Assembly: GCF_009674805.1 (NCBI RefSeq)
Contig: NZ_WKKI01000030.1
Span: forward strand, 1-50,980
From: Metabacillus lacus
Lineage (GTDB): Bacteria > Bacillota > Bacilli > Bacillales > Bacillaceae
Direction of reading: 5' to 3'
Length of the DNA stretch: 50,980 nt
Below are positions 17,118 to 25,334 of the stretch, piece after piece (the stretch's first letter is position 1; each line of letters opens with the position of its first letter). Below the pieces are notes generated by a model, which was given only the letters and a program-made list of their open reading frames with translations, ran no database searches and had not been told where the DNA came from. The translations under genes and the position numbers were made by a program.

Positions 17118-18077
17118 ATGATTAAAGTCCACTGTTTTGTGAGCTGCGTATGTGAAGCCATTAAAAGAGACAGAAATGCGGATCATCGTCCCTACTATTT
17201 TGGCGTATGGGATTCAGATTTTTATGTTACCGATAATTACAGACTGAATTATCATTCCGAATTCATCACTCATCAATTTTTCAGGGATTGGTATGAACTT
17301 TTATACGGAATAAAGCTTGAAGAATGGTACCGAAAAAATGAGTCTAAGAAAGAAAATATGACCCGCTTGGAGCAGCTTGTAAAATATAAGCCAGATCAAC
17401 GCTGGATCATGGTTATGCTGGATTTGGCCATGCTGCCACAACGGGAGAATAAATTTCATCAAGCTCCTTTTCCTCATTATGTCATGCTGGAAAGAACGGA
17501 AAAAGAAGATACATGGCTGATGCTGGATCCCGATTTTCGCTGGGAAGGGGAATTGAAGAAAACCGAGATACTTGAAGCCGCTGCTTCTCACGCGGTTTCA
17601 GGAGGATTTTACTTTGATACTGAGAACATTCAGGTTCCTTCTGTTCAAACAGTGGAAGCCTACTTTAGAACCTGTTTTAAAAGGGACCACAACCCTTTTA
17701 CCGAGGGAATTGGGAGGATTTTTAAGGCTTTCTCTTCAGATAACGGTGTACTGGAAAGAAAAGAACTGAAAGAAGCCCTGAAACAAATTCCTGTCCTCGC
17801 CATTCGAAAATATGCCTATGAGCATGCATTTGCTTATTTTTGGGATCATATGAGGTGGGAGGAAAGCGAATTTGAAGACTGGTGTACTGAAATAGAAAAG
17901 CTTGTTAAAAACTATTCTGTTATTCAGTATAAAGCGATGAAATTTGCCCAGACAGGGCTTAGGGCTGACAAGGAAGCTGTGGAAGCTTTGCTGGATCTGC
18001 AGCATCAGCTTGAGAAGAAAATAAAGGGAGCACTTTCTGCAGCTTTTGAGCAATGGTGCACCATTCATACTGCTTAA
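17118..18077 (+). CDS. asbE: Petrobactin biosynthesis condensing protein AsbE
   Basis: The 319-residue protein occupies the asbE position and matches AsbE in length (about 327). In B. anthracis, AsbE transfers the dihydroxybenzoyl group from AsbD to a primary amine of spermidine or of the spermidinyl-citrate intermediates. The family has no widely recognised catalytic motif, but distinctive text includes 'DRNADHRPYYFGVWDSDF' near the N-terminus, 'QRWIMVMLDLAMLPQ' and 'TWLMLDPDFRWEGEL'. There is no signal peptide or membrane helix, so it should be cytosolic. It follows asbD without any gap (TAA then ATG) and precedes asbF by 18 bases, so function is supported by both order and sequence. Confidence 0.88.
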   Translation: MIKVHCFVSCVCEAIKRDRNADHRPYYFGVWDSDFYVTDNYRLNYHSEFITHQFFRDWYELLYGIKLEEWYRKNESKKENMTRLEQLVKYKPDQRWIMVMLDLAMLPQRENKFHQAPFPHYVMLERTEKEDTWLMLDPDFRWEGELKKTEILEAAASHAVSGGFYFDTENIQVPSVQTVEAYFRTCFKRDHNPFTEGIGRIFKAFSSDNGVLERKELKEALKQIPVLAIRKYAYEHAFAYFWDHMRWEESEFEDWCTEIEKLVKNYSVIQYKAMKFAQTGLRADKEAVEALLDLQHQLEKKIKGALSAAFEQWCTIHTA

Positions 18078-18095
18078 ACGGAGGAAAAAAGCATC

Positions 18096-18929
18096 ATGAA
18101 CTTATCACTTTGTACCATTTCATTCCGGCATCATTTAACTTCACTGGAGGACATCAGCAATTTCGCTGTAAGAAACCAATTTCAGGGAATTGAATTGTGG
18201 GGTGCTCATGCAAAACAGCTTGCTGAAACCTCAGGCTGTCATATGAGCATGCTGAAAGAAAAAGGGCTGAGCGTTTCTATGCTCAGCCATTACCTTCCCC
18301 TTCACACACCGTATGATAATGTACACAAAGCATTTCAGTCTCTTTCTAATTTGGGTAGAAATTATGAAACCAATAAGCTCCGCATCTTTGCCGGTCATTG
18401 CGGGAGCGGTCATATCAGCCGTGAAGAAAGAACTGAGATTATCAGCACGCTGAAGCTGCTCTGCCGGCATGCAGAAGAAGCAGGTCAGCAGCTGCTGATT
18501 GAAACTCATCCCAATACCTTAGCAGATTCACTGTCTTCAACGCTTCAGCTGTTAGAAGAGGTGAATCATGATACATTGAAAATCAATTTTGATGTTCTGC
18601 ATGTTTGGGAGGGAGGAGCAGAACCTGCAGAGGCAGCACGCCTGCTGCTGCCCTGCATTCAACACTATCATTTTAAGAACATAGCAGGCAGAGAACAGCT
18701 GCATGTTTTTCATCCGCAAAATGTGTATGCCCCTTCCGGCAGCAGGGAAGGTATGGTGCCGCTGTTTGAAGGAGCTGTGGACTACCAAGGGTTTCTGTAT
18801 GACATGCTGCCTGCTGTAAAGGGAACAGATATCTCTCTTGAATGGTTTGGCGCAGATGTAGAGAACGTACTGGCAAATGATGCAAAGCTGTTCCATAAGC
18901 TTTCCGAAAGTGTTTATTTCAACAGCTGA
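18096..18929 (+). CDS. asbF: 3-dehydroshikimate dehydratase AsbF
   Basis: The 277-residue TIM-barrel enzyme of the xylose-isomerase-like superfamily converts 3-dehydroshikimate to 3,4-dihydroxybenzoate, the catechol of petrobactin. Probable metal ligands by motif are Glu136 in 'LLIETHPNT', Asp166 in 'INFDVLHVWEGG', His192 in 'HYHFKN' and Glu249 in 'SLEWFG'. The size matches AsbF (about 280). The start ATG follows ACGGAGGAAAAAAG. It is the last gene of the operon and ends at a long perfect hairpin. It draws on the shikimate pathway, so the operon needs no separate catechol genes. Confidence 0.93.
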   Translation: MNLSLCTISFRHHLTSLEDISNFAVRNQFQGIELWGAHAKQLAETSGCHMSMLKEKGLSVSMLSHYLPLHTPYDNVHKAFQSLSNLGRNYETNKLRIFAGHCGSGHISREERTEIISTLKLLCRHAEEAGQQLLIETHPNTLADSLSSTLQLLEEVNHDTLKINFDVLHVWEGGAEPAEAARLLLPCIQHYHFKNIAGREQLHVFHPQNVYAPSGSREGMVPLFEGAVDYQGFLYDMLPAVKGTDISLEWFGADVENVLANDAKLFHKLSESVYFNS

Positions 18930-18942
18930 ATGCCGCGATTAA

Positions 18943-18996
18943 AAAAGGTGCTTCAAAGAACGCGTGACACATGTTCTTTGAAGCACCTTTTCTGTT
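18943..18996. terminator. Strong bidirectional terminator between asbF and the feoB-like gene
   Basis: A 19-bp perfect stem pairs 18943-18961 with 18973-18991 around an 11-nt loop. A-rich and T-rich flanks suit termination from both sides, so it separates the iron and zinc blocks. Confidence 0.92.
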
Positions 18997-19047
18997 TTCG
19001 TAAAAGAAAACAAGTACTCTCCACCGCAGCAAAAGATGAAAGCATGA

Positions 19048-20700
19048 TCATCCGAAAAGGCTCCACACTCCATATATCAATACCGTGCATAATAGAGAGG
19101 TTGCAAGCTGACGAAGGATCATCATGACCGCGGTTCTCCAGCCAAGCTCTTTCGCTATTGTCCATAATGTGACAGAGCAGGCAGAAAGTGTTGATGCGAG
19201 AAAGACCAATAAAAGTATTTGAATTCCCGTCATGGAGGCCAGCAAAGAGCCGCTCCCTTCATTAAAGAGCAGAATGCCATCCTTTCGTATGGCTGAAAAG
19301 ATGATCCCCGCAGCCCCTTCTGCAGGAAGTCCCAATAGTCCAAGTAGCGGAGCAACGAAGTATGACAAAGATTCTAAGATACCAAGATAGTTTAAAAAGC
19401 CTGCAGCAAGGCATATCATCAAAAACACAGGCATGGCCTGCTGAAGAAACTGCTTAATCTCCATAACAAGCTTGTAGCAGATTCCCCTGAAAGTAGGAAA
19501 CTGGATAAAACTTTTTCTATGGAGAAAGGGCGGGAGCTGCTGATGAGCATTTCTGTACCAGAGCCTGGAATGAATGATGCTTCCAAATAAAAGAAGCAGC
19601 AGATAGGGAAAAAACATCCATGGTTTTTGGGCAGCGTTAAAAACGGATAATGTCGCACCAATCTGGTAGCTGCAGGCCGAACCAAATGATATGAGAGAAA
19701 CACATTGTTTTCTTGTACAGAAACTGCACCCTCTGCTTTGAAACACCGCAACCACATTGCAGCCGAAACCTGACAAAATAGGGATGAGGTCTCTGCCTTG
19801 CAGCCCTGCCTTTCTTAAAACAGGGTCGAGAGTATCTGCAATTCTGTCTTTTATACCCATATCTTCGGTAATGCTTGAGCTTACGCTAATCAATAAAACA
19901 ACAGGAAACGCCCAAATAAAAGAGTACAAACCGAGAGACAGCAAACCGTAGTCACCGAGCATCATCTCGGTAAAAATGAAAGGAGAGCCGCTCATTACTC
20001 TTGATAAGGGATCCAGGATATATCTTTCCGCCGGCTCCTCAATGAAACTGGATAGCTGGAATGCTGCAGCCACGGGCAAAAGGTACATGAGGATAAGAAA
20101 GCATAATGCAAACATTGGGCCGCTGATTTTTTTCTCAAAAAACAAAGCAGCAGGTTCCACCCTGCTTATATTCAGCTTCAACAGTGATTGAAGCATGCTG
20201 CTGTTTAGAGAAGGAGCTGTAAACAGAGACTGCTCTATCCTGTTTAAAAGTGAGCTTGAAGCTTGTCTGCTGTCAACAAGGTATACAGGCAAATTTCCTG
20301 AAGAAGATGCTCTTTTAATCGCTTTTATATCTTCCGTCCTCATTTTATCAGCATGTGTAACAATCAAAGCGCCCTTTTTATTTGCTGAATCAAGCAAAGG
20401 GGAAAGCCTTTCAAGCTCTTCTGTAAAAGAAGTGCCCCGAATCACAAGAATCAAGCTGTCTGCTTTACTCAGTTCATTGCTTGTTATCTTGCTTGCAAGA
20501 GAGGGATCTTCCTGCAAACCGGGGGCATCTATGAAGATGAAATGATCCTTGCGGTATTCGTTCACAGAATAAGTGGAGCCTTTGACATTTGTCTGATGAG
20601 AGACAGGGCGGCCGGCCAGTCTTGAAAATAAGGTGCTTTTGCCTGAAGATTCAAACCCCAGCAGAAGTATTCTGCCGGGGCTGGAAGGATTCGTCAGCAT
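19048..20700 (-). CDS. Divergent FeoB-like GTPase/metal transporter
   Basis: The 550-residue protein joins an N-terminal G domain to FeoB-type membrane gates. The G domain has P-loop 'GFESSGKST', 'FIDAPGL' (G3) and 'THADK' in place of the usual NxxD (G4). The gate region keeps 'ILSGFGCNVVAVFQSRGC' but lacks the canonical CSARLPVY segment and has 'CSFCTRKQC' and 'SACSYQIGATL' instead. It is shorter than classic FeoB (650-770 aa), and no feoA is present. The ATG at 20700 overlaps the stop of the upstream oxidoreductase, so both are co-expressed from a Zur-like promoter region. Zinc or another divalent metal, rather than Fe(II), is therefore a fair guess (inference). Confidence 0.82.
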   Translation of the reverse strand: MLTNPSSPGRILLLGFESSGKSTLFSRLAGRPVSHQTNVKGSTYSVNEYRKDHFIFIDAPGLQEDPSLASKITSNELSKADSLILVIRGTSFTEELERLSPLLDSANKKGALIVTHADKMRTEDIKAIKRASSSGNLPVYLVDSRQASSSLLNRIEQSLFTAPSLNSSMLQSLLKLNISRVEPAALFFEKKISGPMFALCFLILMYLLPVAAAFQLSSFIEEPAERYILDPLSRVMSGSPFIFTEMMLGDYGLLSLGLYSFIWAFPVVLLISVSSSITEDMGIKDRIADTLDPVLRKAGLQGRDLIPILSGFGCNVVAVFQSRGCSFCTRKQCVSLISFGSACSYQIGATLSVFNAAQKPWMFFPYLLLLLFGSIIHSRLWYRNAHQQLPPFLHRKSFIQFPTFRGICYKLVMEIKQFLQQAMPVFLMICLAAGFLNYLGILESLSYFVAPLLGLLGLPAEGAAGIIFSAIRKDGILLFNEGSGSLLASMTGIQILLLVFLASTLSACSVTLWTIAKELGWRTAVMMILRQLATSLLCTVLIYGVWSLFG

Positions 20701-21818
20701 TCGCACTTGACCTCACAGCACGATAAATCCTCAAGAAGCATGTTGTTTCGGCTGTAGATTTCCAGTACAGCAGAGTCGATCGGTATTTGTGCCCGCTCTG
20801 ATATTTCCTTGGCAACAACAGCAAAACGCTGGCGGAATTTATAAATGAAACAAAATATCACATTTTTGTGCTTTACATTTGGGCCTGCTAGAAATAAATT
20901 ATCTGTGATAGAAGATTCATCTTTATCAGTTAAACGAGGGACGTTTTCGCCATCCCATTCGAACATGTCCTTTAGCTGCATTGCTCCTGATTGAAAGCCT
21001 GTTGCAAGAATCGGCTTGGCAGCAGCTGTATAAACATCTCCTGAAGTTAACCTGATATGATAGCCCTCTTCGTTCTCCTTTTCTACTTCTGCCACTTCTG
21101 CACCGTCAACCAAACGTAAAAGCGTAGAATTTTCTATAGTTTGTAACCTCTCTTTTGTATAAGGTGACAAACTCCGGCTCGGATCAGCATCAGAAGAACT
21201 CCAGGAAGCAGAACGGGACAGCAGAGTCACTCTTTTCCCATTATTGACGAGGTGATAAGCCGCATCTATGCCGCTTTCATATCCTCCTATGATTACAAAT
21301 TCCTCTCCTTTAAGTTCCTTCCATGATGAAATCTTACTACTATGAATACAATGGTTGCTTCCCCTAATGCCCGCTGCTGAAGGAAATTGAAATTCTCCTG
21401 CAGCCCAAATGAGAAAGGTGGAAGAAATGGTTTCTTCACCATTAATAGTCAGCTGAAAGCTTTCCCTTTGCTTCAGTACACTGGTGACCATAGCTTCTTC
21501 ATAGATTGGCAGTTCATAATGATCAGCCAGCATTTCAAGGTATTCTCCGTACTCTTTACCTGACAAGTGCTCTTTTTGGTATGTATAAGCAGGTGAAGTT
21601 TCCGGGGCAATTGCATTCAAATCCAGCAAGCCAAAGCCGTGTCCTGTAAAAGAGGGGGTAATGAGTTTCATTTCATCGGGCCACTGATAAAACGTTGAGC
21701 CGACCTGATTTCCTTCAAGTATAAGAAAATCATCGATACCCAGCTTTTTAAGAAGGATACCCATTCCGATACCAGCAGGGCCGGCACCGACAATTGTAAT
21801 AGTTGTGTGCTGTTTCAT
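20694..21818 (-). CDS. FAD/NAD(P)-binding oxidoreductase with Cys-rich tail
   Basis: The 374-residue two-dinucleotide-binding-domain protein resembles CzcO/YpdA-type flavoproteins. The first Rossmann motif is 'IVGAGPAGIGMGILLKKLG' at about 9-27. The second is 'FVIIGGYESGIDAAYHLV' at about 170-187. 'FLIWAAGEFQFPS' is the ATG-like linker. The C-terminus is 'LEDLSCCEVKCEC', four cysteines in the last nine residues, which suggests metal or disulfide chemistry. The substrate is unknown. It is encoded divergently from zagA across a Zur box and is coupled to the feoB-like gene by overlap, so it likely serves metal uptake, for example as a metal reductase or thiol-redox partner (inference). The start ATG follows AAAGGAAAG. 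Confidence 0.8.
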   Translation of the reverse strand: MKQHTTITIVGAGPAGIGMGILLKKLGIDDFLILEGNQVGSTFYQWPDEMKLITPSFTGHGFGLLDLNAIAPETSPAYTYQKEHLSGKEYGEYLEMLADHYELPIYEEAMVTSVLKQRESFQLTINGEETISSTFLIWAAGEFQFPSAAGIRGSNHCIHSSKISSWKELKGEEFVIIGGYESGIDAAYHLVNNGKRVTLLSRSASWSSSDADPSRSLSPYTKERLQTIENSTLLRLVDGAEVAEVEKENEEGYHIRLTSGDVYTAAAKPILATGFQSGAMQLKDMFEWDGENVPRLTDKDESSITDNLFLAGPNVKHKNVIFCFIYKFRQRFAVVAKEISERAQIPIDSAVLEIYSRNNMLLEDLSCCEVKCEC

Positions 21819-21866
21819 ATAACATCTTTCCTTTATCTATAAATAATTGCTTCCAGGAAGCATGTC

Positions 21867-21917
21867 TTGCATTTTCAACCTTCTGTGTATACAATCTTAA
21901 TCGTAAAGGTTACGATT
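21867..21917. promoter_or_regulatory. zagA promoter with Zur box
   Basis: Sigma-A elements TTGCAT (21867-21872) and TACAAT (21890-21895) are 17 bp apart. The perfect inverted repeat AATCGTAA-AGG-TTACGATT (21899-21917) sits at the expected start of transcription. Its core matches TCGTAATNATTACGA at all but two positions. It lies between zagA and the divergent oxidoreductase and may control both. Confidence 0.85.
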
Positions 21918-21959
21918 TGTAAAGTATTAAATCATTTTTAAAAGATAGGGGATAGTGGA

Positions 21960-23153
21960 ATGAAAGCGAAAATCCCGGTGACAGTTCTTAGCGGTTATCT
22001 TGGTTCTGGTAAAACTACCTTGTTAAATCATGTACTCAATTCTGCAGGAAATCTTAAAGCTGCGGTTATTGTAAATGACATGAGTGAGATTAATATTGAT
22101 GGAGCTCTGGTGAAGCATGGCTCTAACTTGTCAAGAACAGATGAAAAGCTTGTGGAAATGTCAAATGGATGCATATGCTGTACATTGCGTGAAGATTTAT
22201 TAATTGAGGTAAAAAAACTGGCCGAAAAGGGAGATATTGATTACATCCTGATAGAATCGACGGGCATCAGTGAACCTGTTCCGGTTGCCCAGACTTTTTC
22301 TTATATAGATGAAGAGCTGGGAATAGACCTGACTGAGATTTGCAGGCTGGATACGATGGTTACAGTAGTGGATGCCAATCGTTTCTGGCATGATTTTCAA
22401 TCAGGGGATTCCCTTTTACAGCGTAAAGAGGCCGCGGGAGAAGAAGATGACAGGGATATTGCAGATTTGTTAATCGATCAGATAGAGTTCTGCAATGTAT
22501 TAATTTTAAACAAATGCGATTTGGTATCGGAAAAAGAACTGAATCAGCTTGAAAATGTGCTGAAGAAGCTGCAGCCGGAGGCACAGATTTTTCGCGCCGT
22601 TTACAGTAAAGTGAATCCGGGTCTGCTTCTCAACACTCAGCTGTTTGATTTTGATTCAGCAAGTTCTTCTGCCGGATGGCTGAAAGAGCTAAAACAGGGA
22701 GAGCATACTCCGGAAACAGAAGAATATGGCATTAGTTCGTTTGTATATGCTCGCCGCTACCCTTTTCATGCCGAGAGGCTGTTTCAATTCCTGCATACTC
22801 TTCCTGATCAAGTTGTTCGCGCGAAAGGGATTGCCTGGTGTGCTTCCAGAAACGATACAGCTCTACTATTCTCCCAGGCTGGCCCGTCAGTGTCACTTGA
22901 ACCAATTACTTATTGGGTTGCAGCACTTCCCAAAGCAGAACAAAAAGCTATACTTTTAGAAAATCCTGAGCTGGCGAATGAATGGAACCCGGATTTTGGC
23001 GACAGACATACGAAACTGGTTTTTATAGGAAGAGACATGGACAAAGAAGAGCTTTTATATGAGCTTGACAGCTGTTTGTTGACAGACTCTGAGTTTTCAG
23101 AGGACTGGGACATGCTGCCTGATCCGTTCCGCTGGAATCTGCAGAGAAAATAA
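21960..23153 (+). CDS. zagA: ZagA (YciC)-like zinc metallochaperone GTPase
   Basis: The 397-residue COG0523 GTPase has exactly the length of B. subtilis ZagA/YciC and very similar text. Walker A is 'GYLGSGKTTLLNHVL' at about 12-26. The metal motif CxCC appears in 'NGCICCTLRED'. 'ILIESTGISEPVPVAQTFSYI' follows, then 'LNKCDLVSEKEL' (G4), and the C-terminal CobW_C domain includes 'VRAKGIAWCASRND'. In B. subtilis ZagA is strongly repressed by Zur and supports zinc-dependent enzymes during starvation. Here a Zur box and good promoter lie directly upstream. It is followed after 23 bases by a second COG0523 gene, so the two form an operon. Confidence 0.92.
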   Translation: MKAKIPVTVLSGYLGSGKTTLLNHVLNSAGNLKAAVIVNDMSEINIDGALVKHGSNLSRTDEKLVEMSNGCICCTLREDLLIEVKKLAEKGDIDYILIESTGISEPVPVAQTFSYIDEELGIDLTEICRLDTMVTVVDANRFWHDFQSGDSLLQRKEAAGEEDDRDIADLLIDQIEFCNVLILNKCDLVSEKELNQLENVLKKLQPEAQIFRAVYSKVNPGLLLNTQLFDFDSASSSAGWLKELKQGEHTPETEEYGISSFVYARRYPFHAERLFQFLHTLPDQVVRAKGIAWCASRNDTALLFSQAGPSVSLEPITYWVAALPKAEQKAILLENPELANEWNPDFGDRHTKLVFIGRDMDKEELLYELDSCLLTDSEFSEDWDMLPDPFRWNLQRK

Positions 23154-23176
23154 GGGAAGTAAGAAGGGTGTTGAAT

Positions 23177-24130
23177 ATGAAAGAAATGGAGATTTATATT
23201 TTAACAGGCTTTCTTGGAAGCGGGAAAACAACACTATTACAAAAATTGCTGGAAAAGGAAAAGAACAGAGACAGGAAAGTAGCCGTGATCATGAATGAAC
23301 TCGGGAGCTACTCTGTGGACTCTAAACTTCTAGGCAAAGAAGCCACACTGCGCGAGCTGTTAAAGGGATGCATCTGCTGCACGCTGAAAGATGAAATGGA
23401 AAATGAAATTCTTTCACTCTATCAGAGCAGTCAGCCTGACGTAATCTACATTGAAGCGACGGGAATTGCCCACCCGCTGGAAATATTGGATGCGTGCACG
23501 TCTCCTATTATTGCTCCCTATGTTCAGATAAAGGCAATTTATTGTGTAGTGGATGCAGCCCGCTGGCTGAACAGGAAGCTTTTGAATGCCAATATCCGCT
23601 TGCTCCTTGAAGAACAAGTAATGTACAGCTCAAACATTATAATCAATAAAATAGATATAGTGACAGACGATGAAAGGACTAGGGTGAGAGAGGAGATTGC
23701 AGGGAAGAATCCTGGTGCTGCTATCCTTGAAACCACCTTTTCTAACGGGGAATTTGACGAATATGGAAAACCCTTGTGCCGTCCTGCAGCTGCTGAACAC
23801 ACACCTGCACATGCAGCACACCAACTAAAGATGCTCACAATGACCTACCAATTTTCTGTAGAATTAAATAAGCAGGCATTTCTTTCCTGGCTGAGCGATT
23901 TGCCGGGAAATGTGCTCCGCGTAAAAGGATTTGTCCGCTTTCACGGGGAAAAGTCTACATACCTGATTCAATATGCTTACGGTATTCCTGTAATCGAAAA
24001 AATGCCCCTTTCCCTTCGAGATACCATCGTCATAATTGGGTCAAATCTGCAAAAAGATGTTCACAAAATAGAATTGAAGAAGTTGGAAAAAAAGAGCTTG
24101 GACATAAGGGGAAATGACAGAAGAATATAG
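23177..24130 (+). CDS. COG0523 (CobW-family) GTPase, second paralogue
   Basis: The 317-residue G3E GTPase has Walker A 'GFLGSGKTTLLQKLL' near the N-terminus, the metal motif in 'LKGCICCTLKDEME', 'YIEATGIAHPLEI' and 'IINKIDIVTDDE', followed by a CobW_C domain with 'GNVLRVKGFVRFHGE'. Such proteins deliver or insert metals using GTP. A short His-containing linker (EHTPAHAAHQ) sits before the C-terminal domain. I chose ATG 23177 because AAGAAGG precedes it by nine bases; a GTG at 23168 is in frame but too close to that site. It lies in the zagA operon and is presumably co-repressed by Zur. The client protein is unknown. Confidence 0.88.
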   Translation: MKEMEIYILTGFLGSGKTTLLQKLLEKEKNRDRKVAVIMNELGSYSVDSKLLGKEATLRELLKGCICCTLKDEMENEILSLYQSSQPDVIYIEATGIAHPLEILDACTSPIIAPYVQIKAIYCVVDAARWLNRKLLNANIRLLLEEQVMYSSNIIINKIDIVTDDERTRVREEIAGKNPGAAILETTFSNGEFDEYGKPLCRPAAAEHTPAHAAHQLKMLTMTYQFSVELNKQAFLSWLSDLPGNVLRVKGFVRFHGEKSTYLIQYAYGIPVIEKMPLSLRDTIVIIGSNLQKDVHKIELKKLEKKSLDIRGNDRRI

Positions 24131-24181
24131 GTCTTTTCATAAACTAGTTGGCATGTTTATGATTTCTCACCATAAAATAAA

Positions 24182-24196
24182 ACGTAATCATTTTGA
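24182..24196. promoter_or_regulatory. Degenerate Zur-like box upstream of the third COG0523 gene
   Basis: ACGTAATCATTTTGA matches TCGTAATNATTACGA at 12 of 15 positions (N counted). The left arm is strong and the right arm weak. It is 19 bases before the gene start. Confidence 0.55.
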
Positions 24197-24215
24197 TTTG
24201 TAAAGAGGTGACAGA

Positions 24216-25187
24216 ATGAGAAGAAAAATACCTGTATATGTAATCAGCGGATTCTTGGGAAGCGGGAAAACAACTGTTTTACTCAGACTAATTCAAGAAT
24301 ACGAGAAAATGAAAAAAACTCCGGGAATTATACTGAATGAGCTCGGTGAAACAAACATGGAAGCTCATTATTTTCATTCTCACAAAATAAAAGAACTGTT
24401 GAATGGCTGTATTTGCTGTTCAATTCAGGATGATTTAAAAGAAACACTACGACACTTTTCTGTTTTAGATGCAGACGTACTGTTTATTGAGGGAACAGGA
24501 GTCGCAAACCCAAATGAAATCAAGGACCTTCTCTTAAGCCCGGAGTTTCTCGAAATCTATGATCTTCAGTCTGTTATAGGTATGGCTGACGCTGGAAACT
24601 TTCTCGAATATAACAGCTGGTTATCAAGCACATCTCAAGTTCGGAAACTACTGGCAGAACAAGTTGCATGTTCAGATTTGCTGATTTTAAACAAAACAGA
24701 TCTTGTGGATGAAAGGAAGCTTAAAAAGATTGAAGGAAAGATACACGGAATGCTTCCAGATACAGTTCCAGTTTTCCGTACTGAATACGCAAAAATTCCC
24801 GCGGACATTCTGCTGAGGAAGAGGCATAAAACAGCAGCCCATATTCAAAATGATGGCGGAGGAACAGTCAAGCAGGCGCATCACCATCACCATCACCATC
24901 ATTCTGAGATTAATGCTTTAAAAATAGAGGCACGGGCTCCAGTAAACAGAACTCTTTTTGAAAAGTGGTTCGAAAGGCTTCCTGAAGAAGTGCTGCGGGC
25001 AAAAGGAGTCATTACATTTAAAGGTACACCAGGTACGTATGAATTTCAGTATGCATCCGGAAAGCTCAGTTTAAAAAGAATGAAAGAGCCCCATCAATAC
25101 AATCCGGCAATGATTGTGATAGGAGAAAAGTTGAAACACGATGAACTGTTAACATCATTTCATTCTATTTGTTTAAACGCGGGCTGA
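24216..25187 (+). CDS. COG0523 (CobW-family) GTPase with octahistidine linker
   Basis: The 323-residue G3E GTPase has Walker A 'GFLGSGKTTVLLRLI', the metal motif in 'LNGCICCSIQDDLK', 'FIEGTGVANPNEI' and 'LILNKTDLVDERKL'. Between the GTPase and CobW_C domains it carries eight consecutive histidines (encoded at 24879-24902), a feature of UreG/HypB/CobW relatives that store or bind zinc or nickel. The C-terminal domain has 'EEVLRAKGVITFKGTPGT'. It has its own Zur-like box and ribosome site (AAAGAGGTG), and a terminator follows, so it is probably a separate unit from the zagA pair. The partner is unknown; the neighbouring membrane proteins are candidates. Confidence 0.9.
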   Translation: MRRKIPVYVISGFLGSGKTTVLLRLIQEYEKMKKTPGIILNELGETNMEAHYFHSHKIKELLNGCICCSIQDDLKETLRHFSVLDADVLFIEGTGVANPNEIKDLLLSPEFLEIYDLQSVIGMADAGNFLEYNSWLSSTSQVRKLLAEQVACSDLLILNKTDLVDERKLKKIEGKIHGMLPDTVPVFRTEYAKIPADILLRKRHKTAAHIQNDGGGTVKQAHHHHHHHHSEINALKIEARAPVNRTLFEKWFERLPEEVLRAKGVITFKGTPGTYEFQYASGKLSLKRMKEPHQYNPAMIVIGEKLKHDELLTSFHSICLNAG

Positions 25188-25196
25188 ATCAAATCG

Positions 25197-25221
25197 AACC
25201 AAGGGAAACCTTGGTTTTTTT
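25197..25221 (+). terminator. Rho-independent terminator
   Basis: The stem AACCAAGG/CCTTGGTT with a GAAA tetraloop is followed by a T-run. It ends the third COG0523 gene. Confidence 0.9.
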
Positions 25222-25319
25222 GTGTAAATAACCAGCAGCACAACCGGTTATTGTTTTACAGAGTCAGAAAAAAATGACAGTGGAATCATTCTAGCATGGT
25301 AAGGCCAAGCATACATATT

Positions 25320-25334
25320 TAGTAATGATTTCGA
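25320..25334. promoter_or_regulatory. Zur-like box of the ycgRQ-like operon
   Basis: TAGTAATGATTTCGA matches the Zur core at 13 of 15 positions. It overlaps the first in-frame ATG (25325) of the permease gene, which argues that translation begins further downstream. Confidence 0.65.

Noticed and set aside
18231-18509. Minus-strand frame inside asbF
   Set aside because: The asbF protein is clearly the coding strand with its active-site motifs. The reverse frame has no ribosome site.
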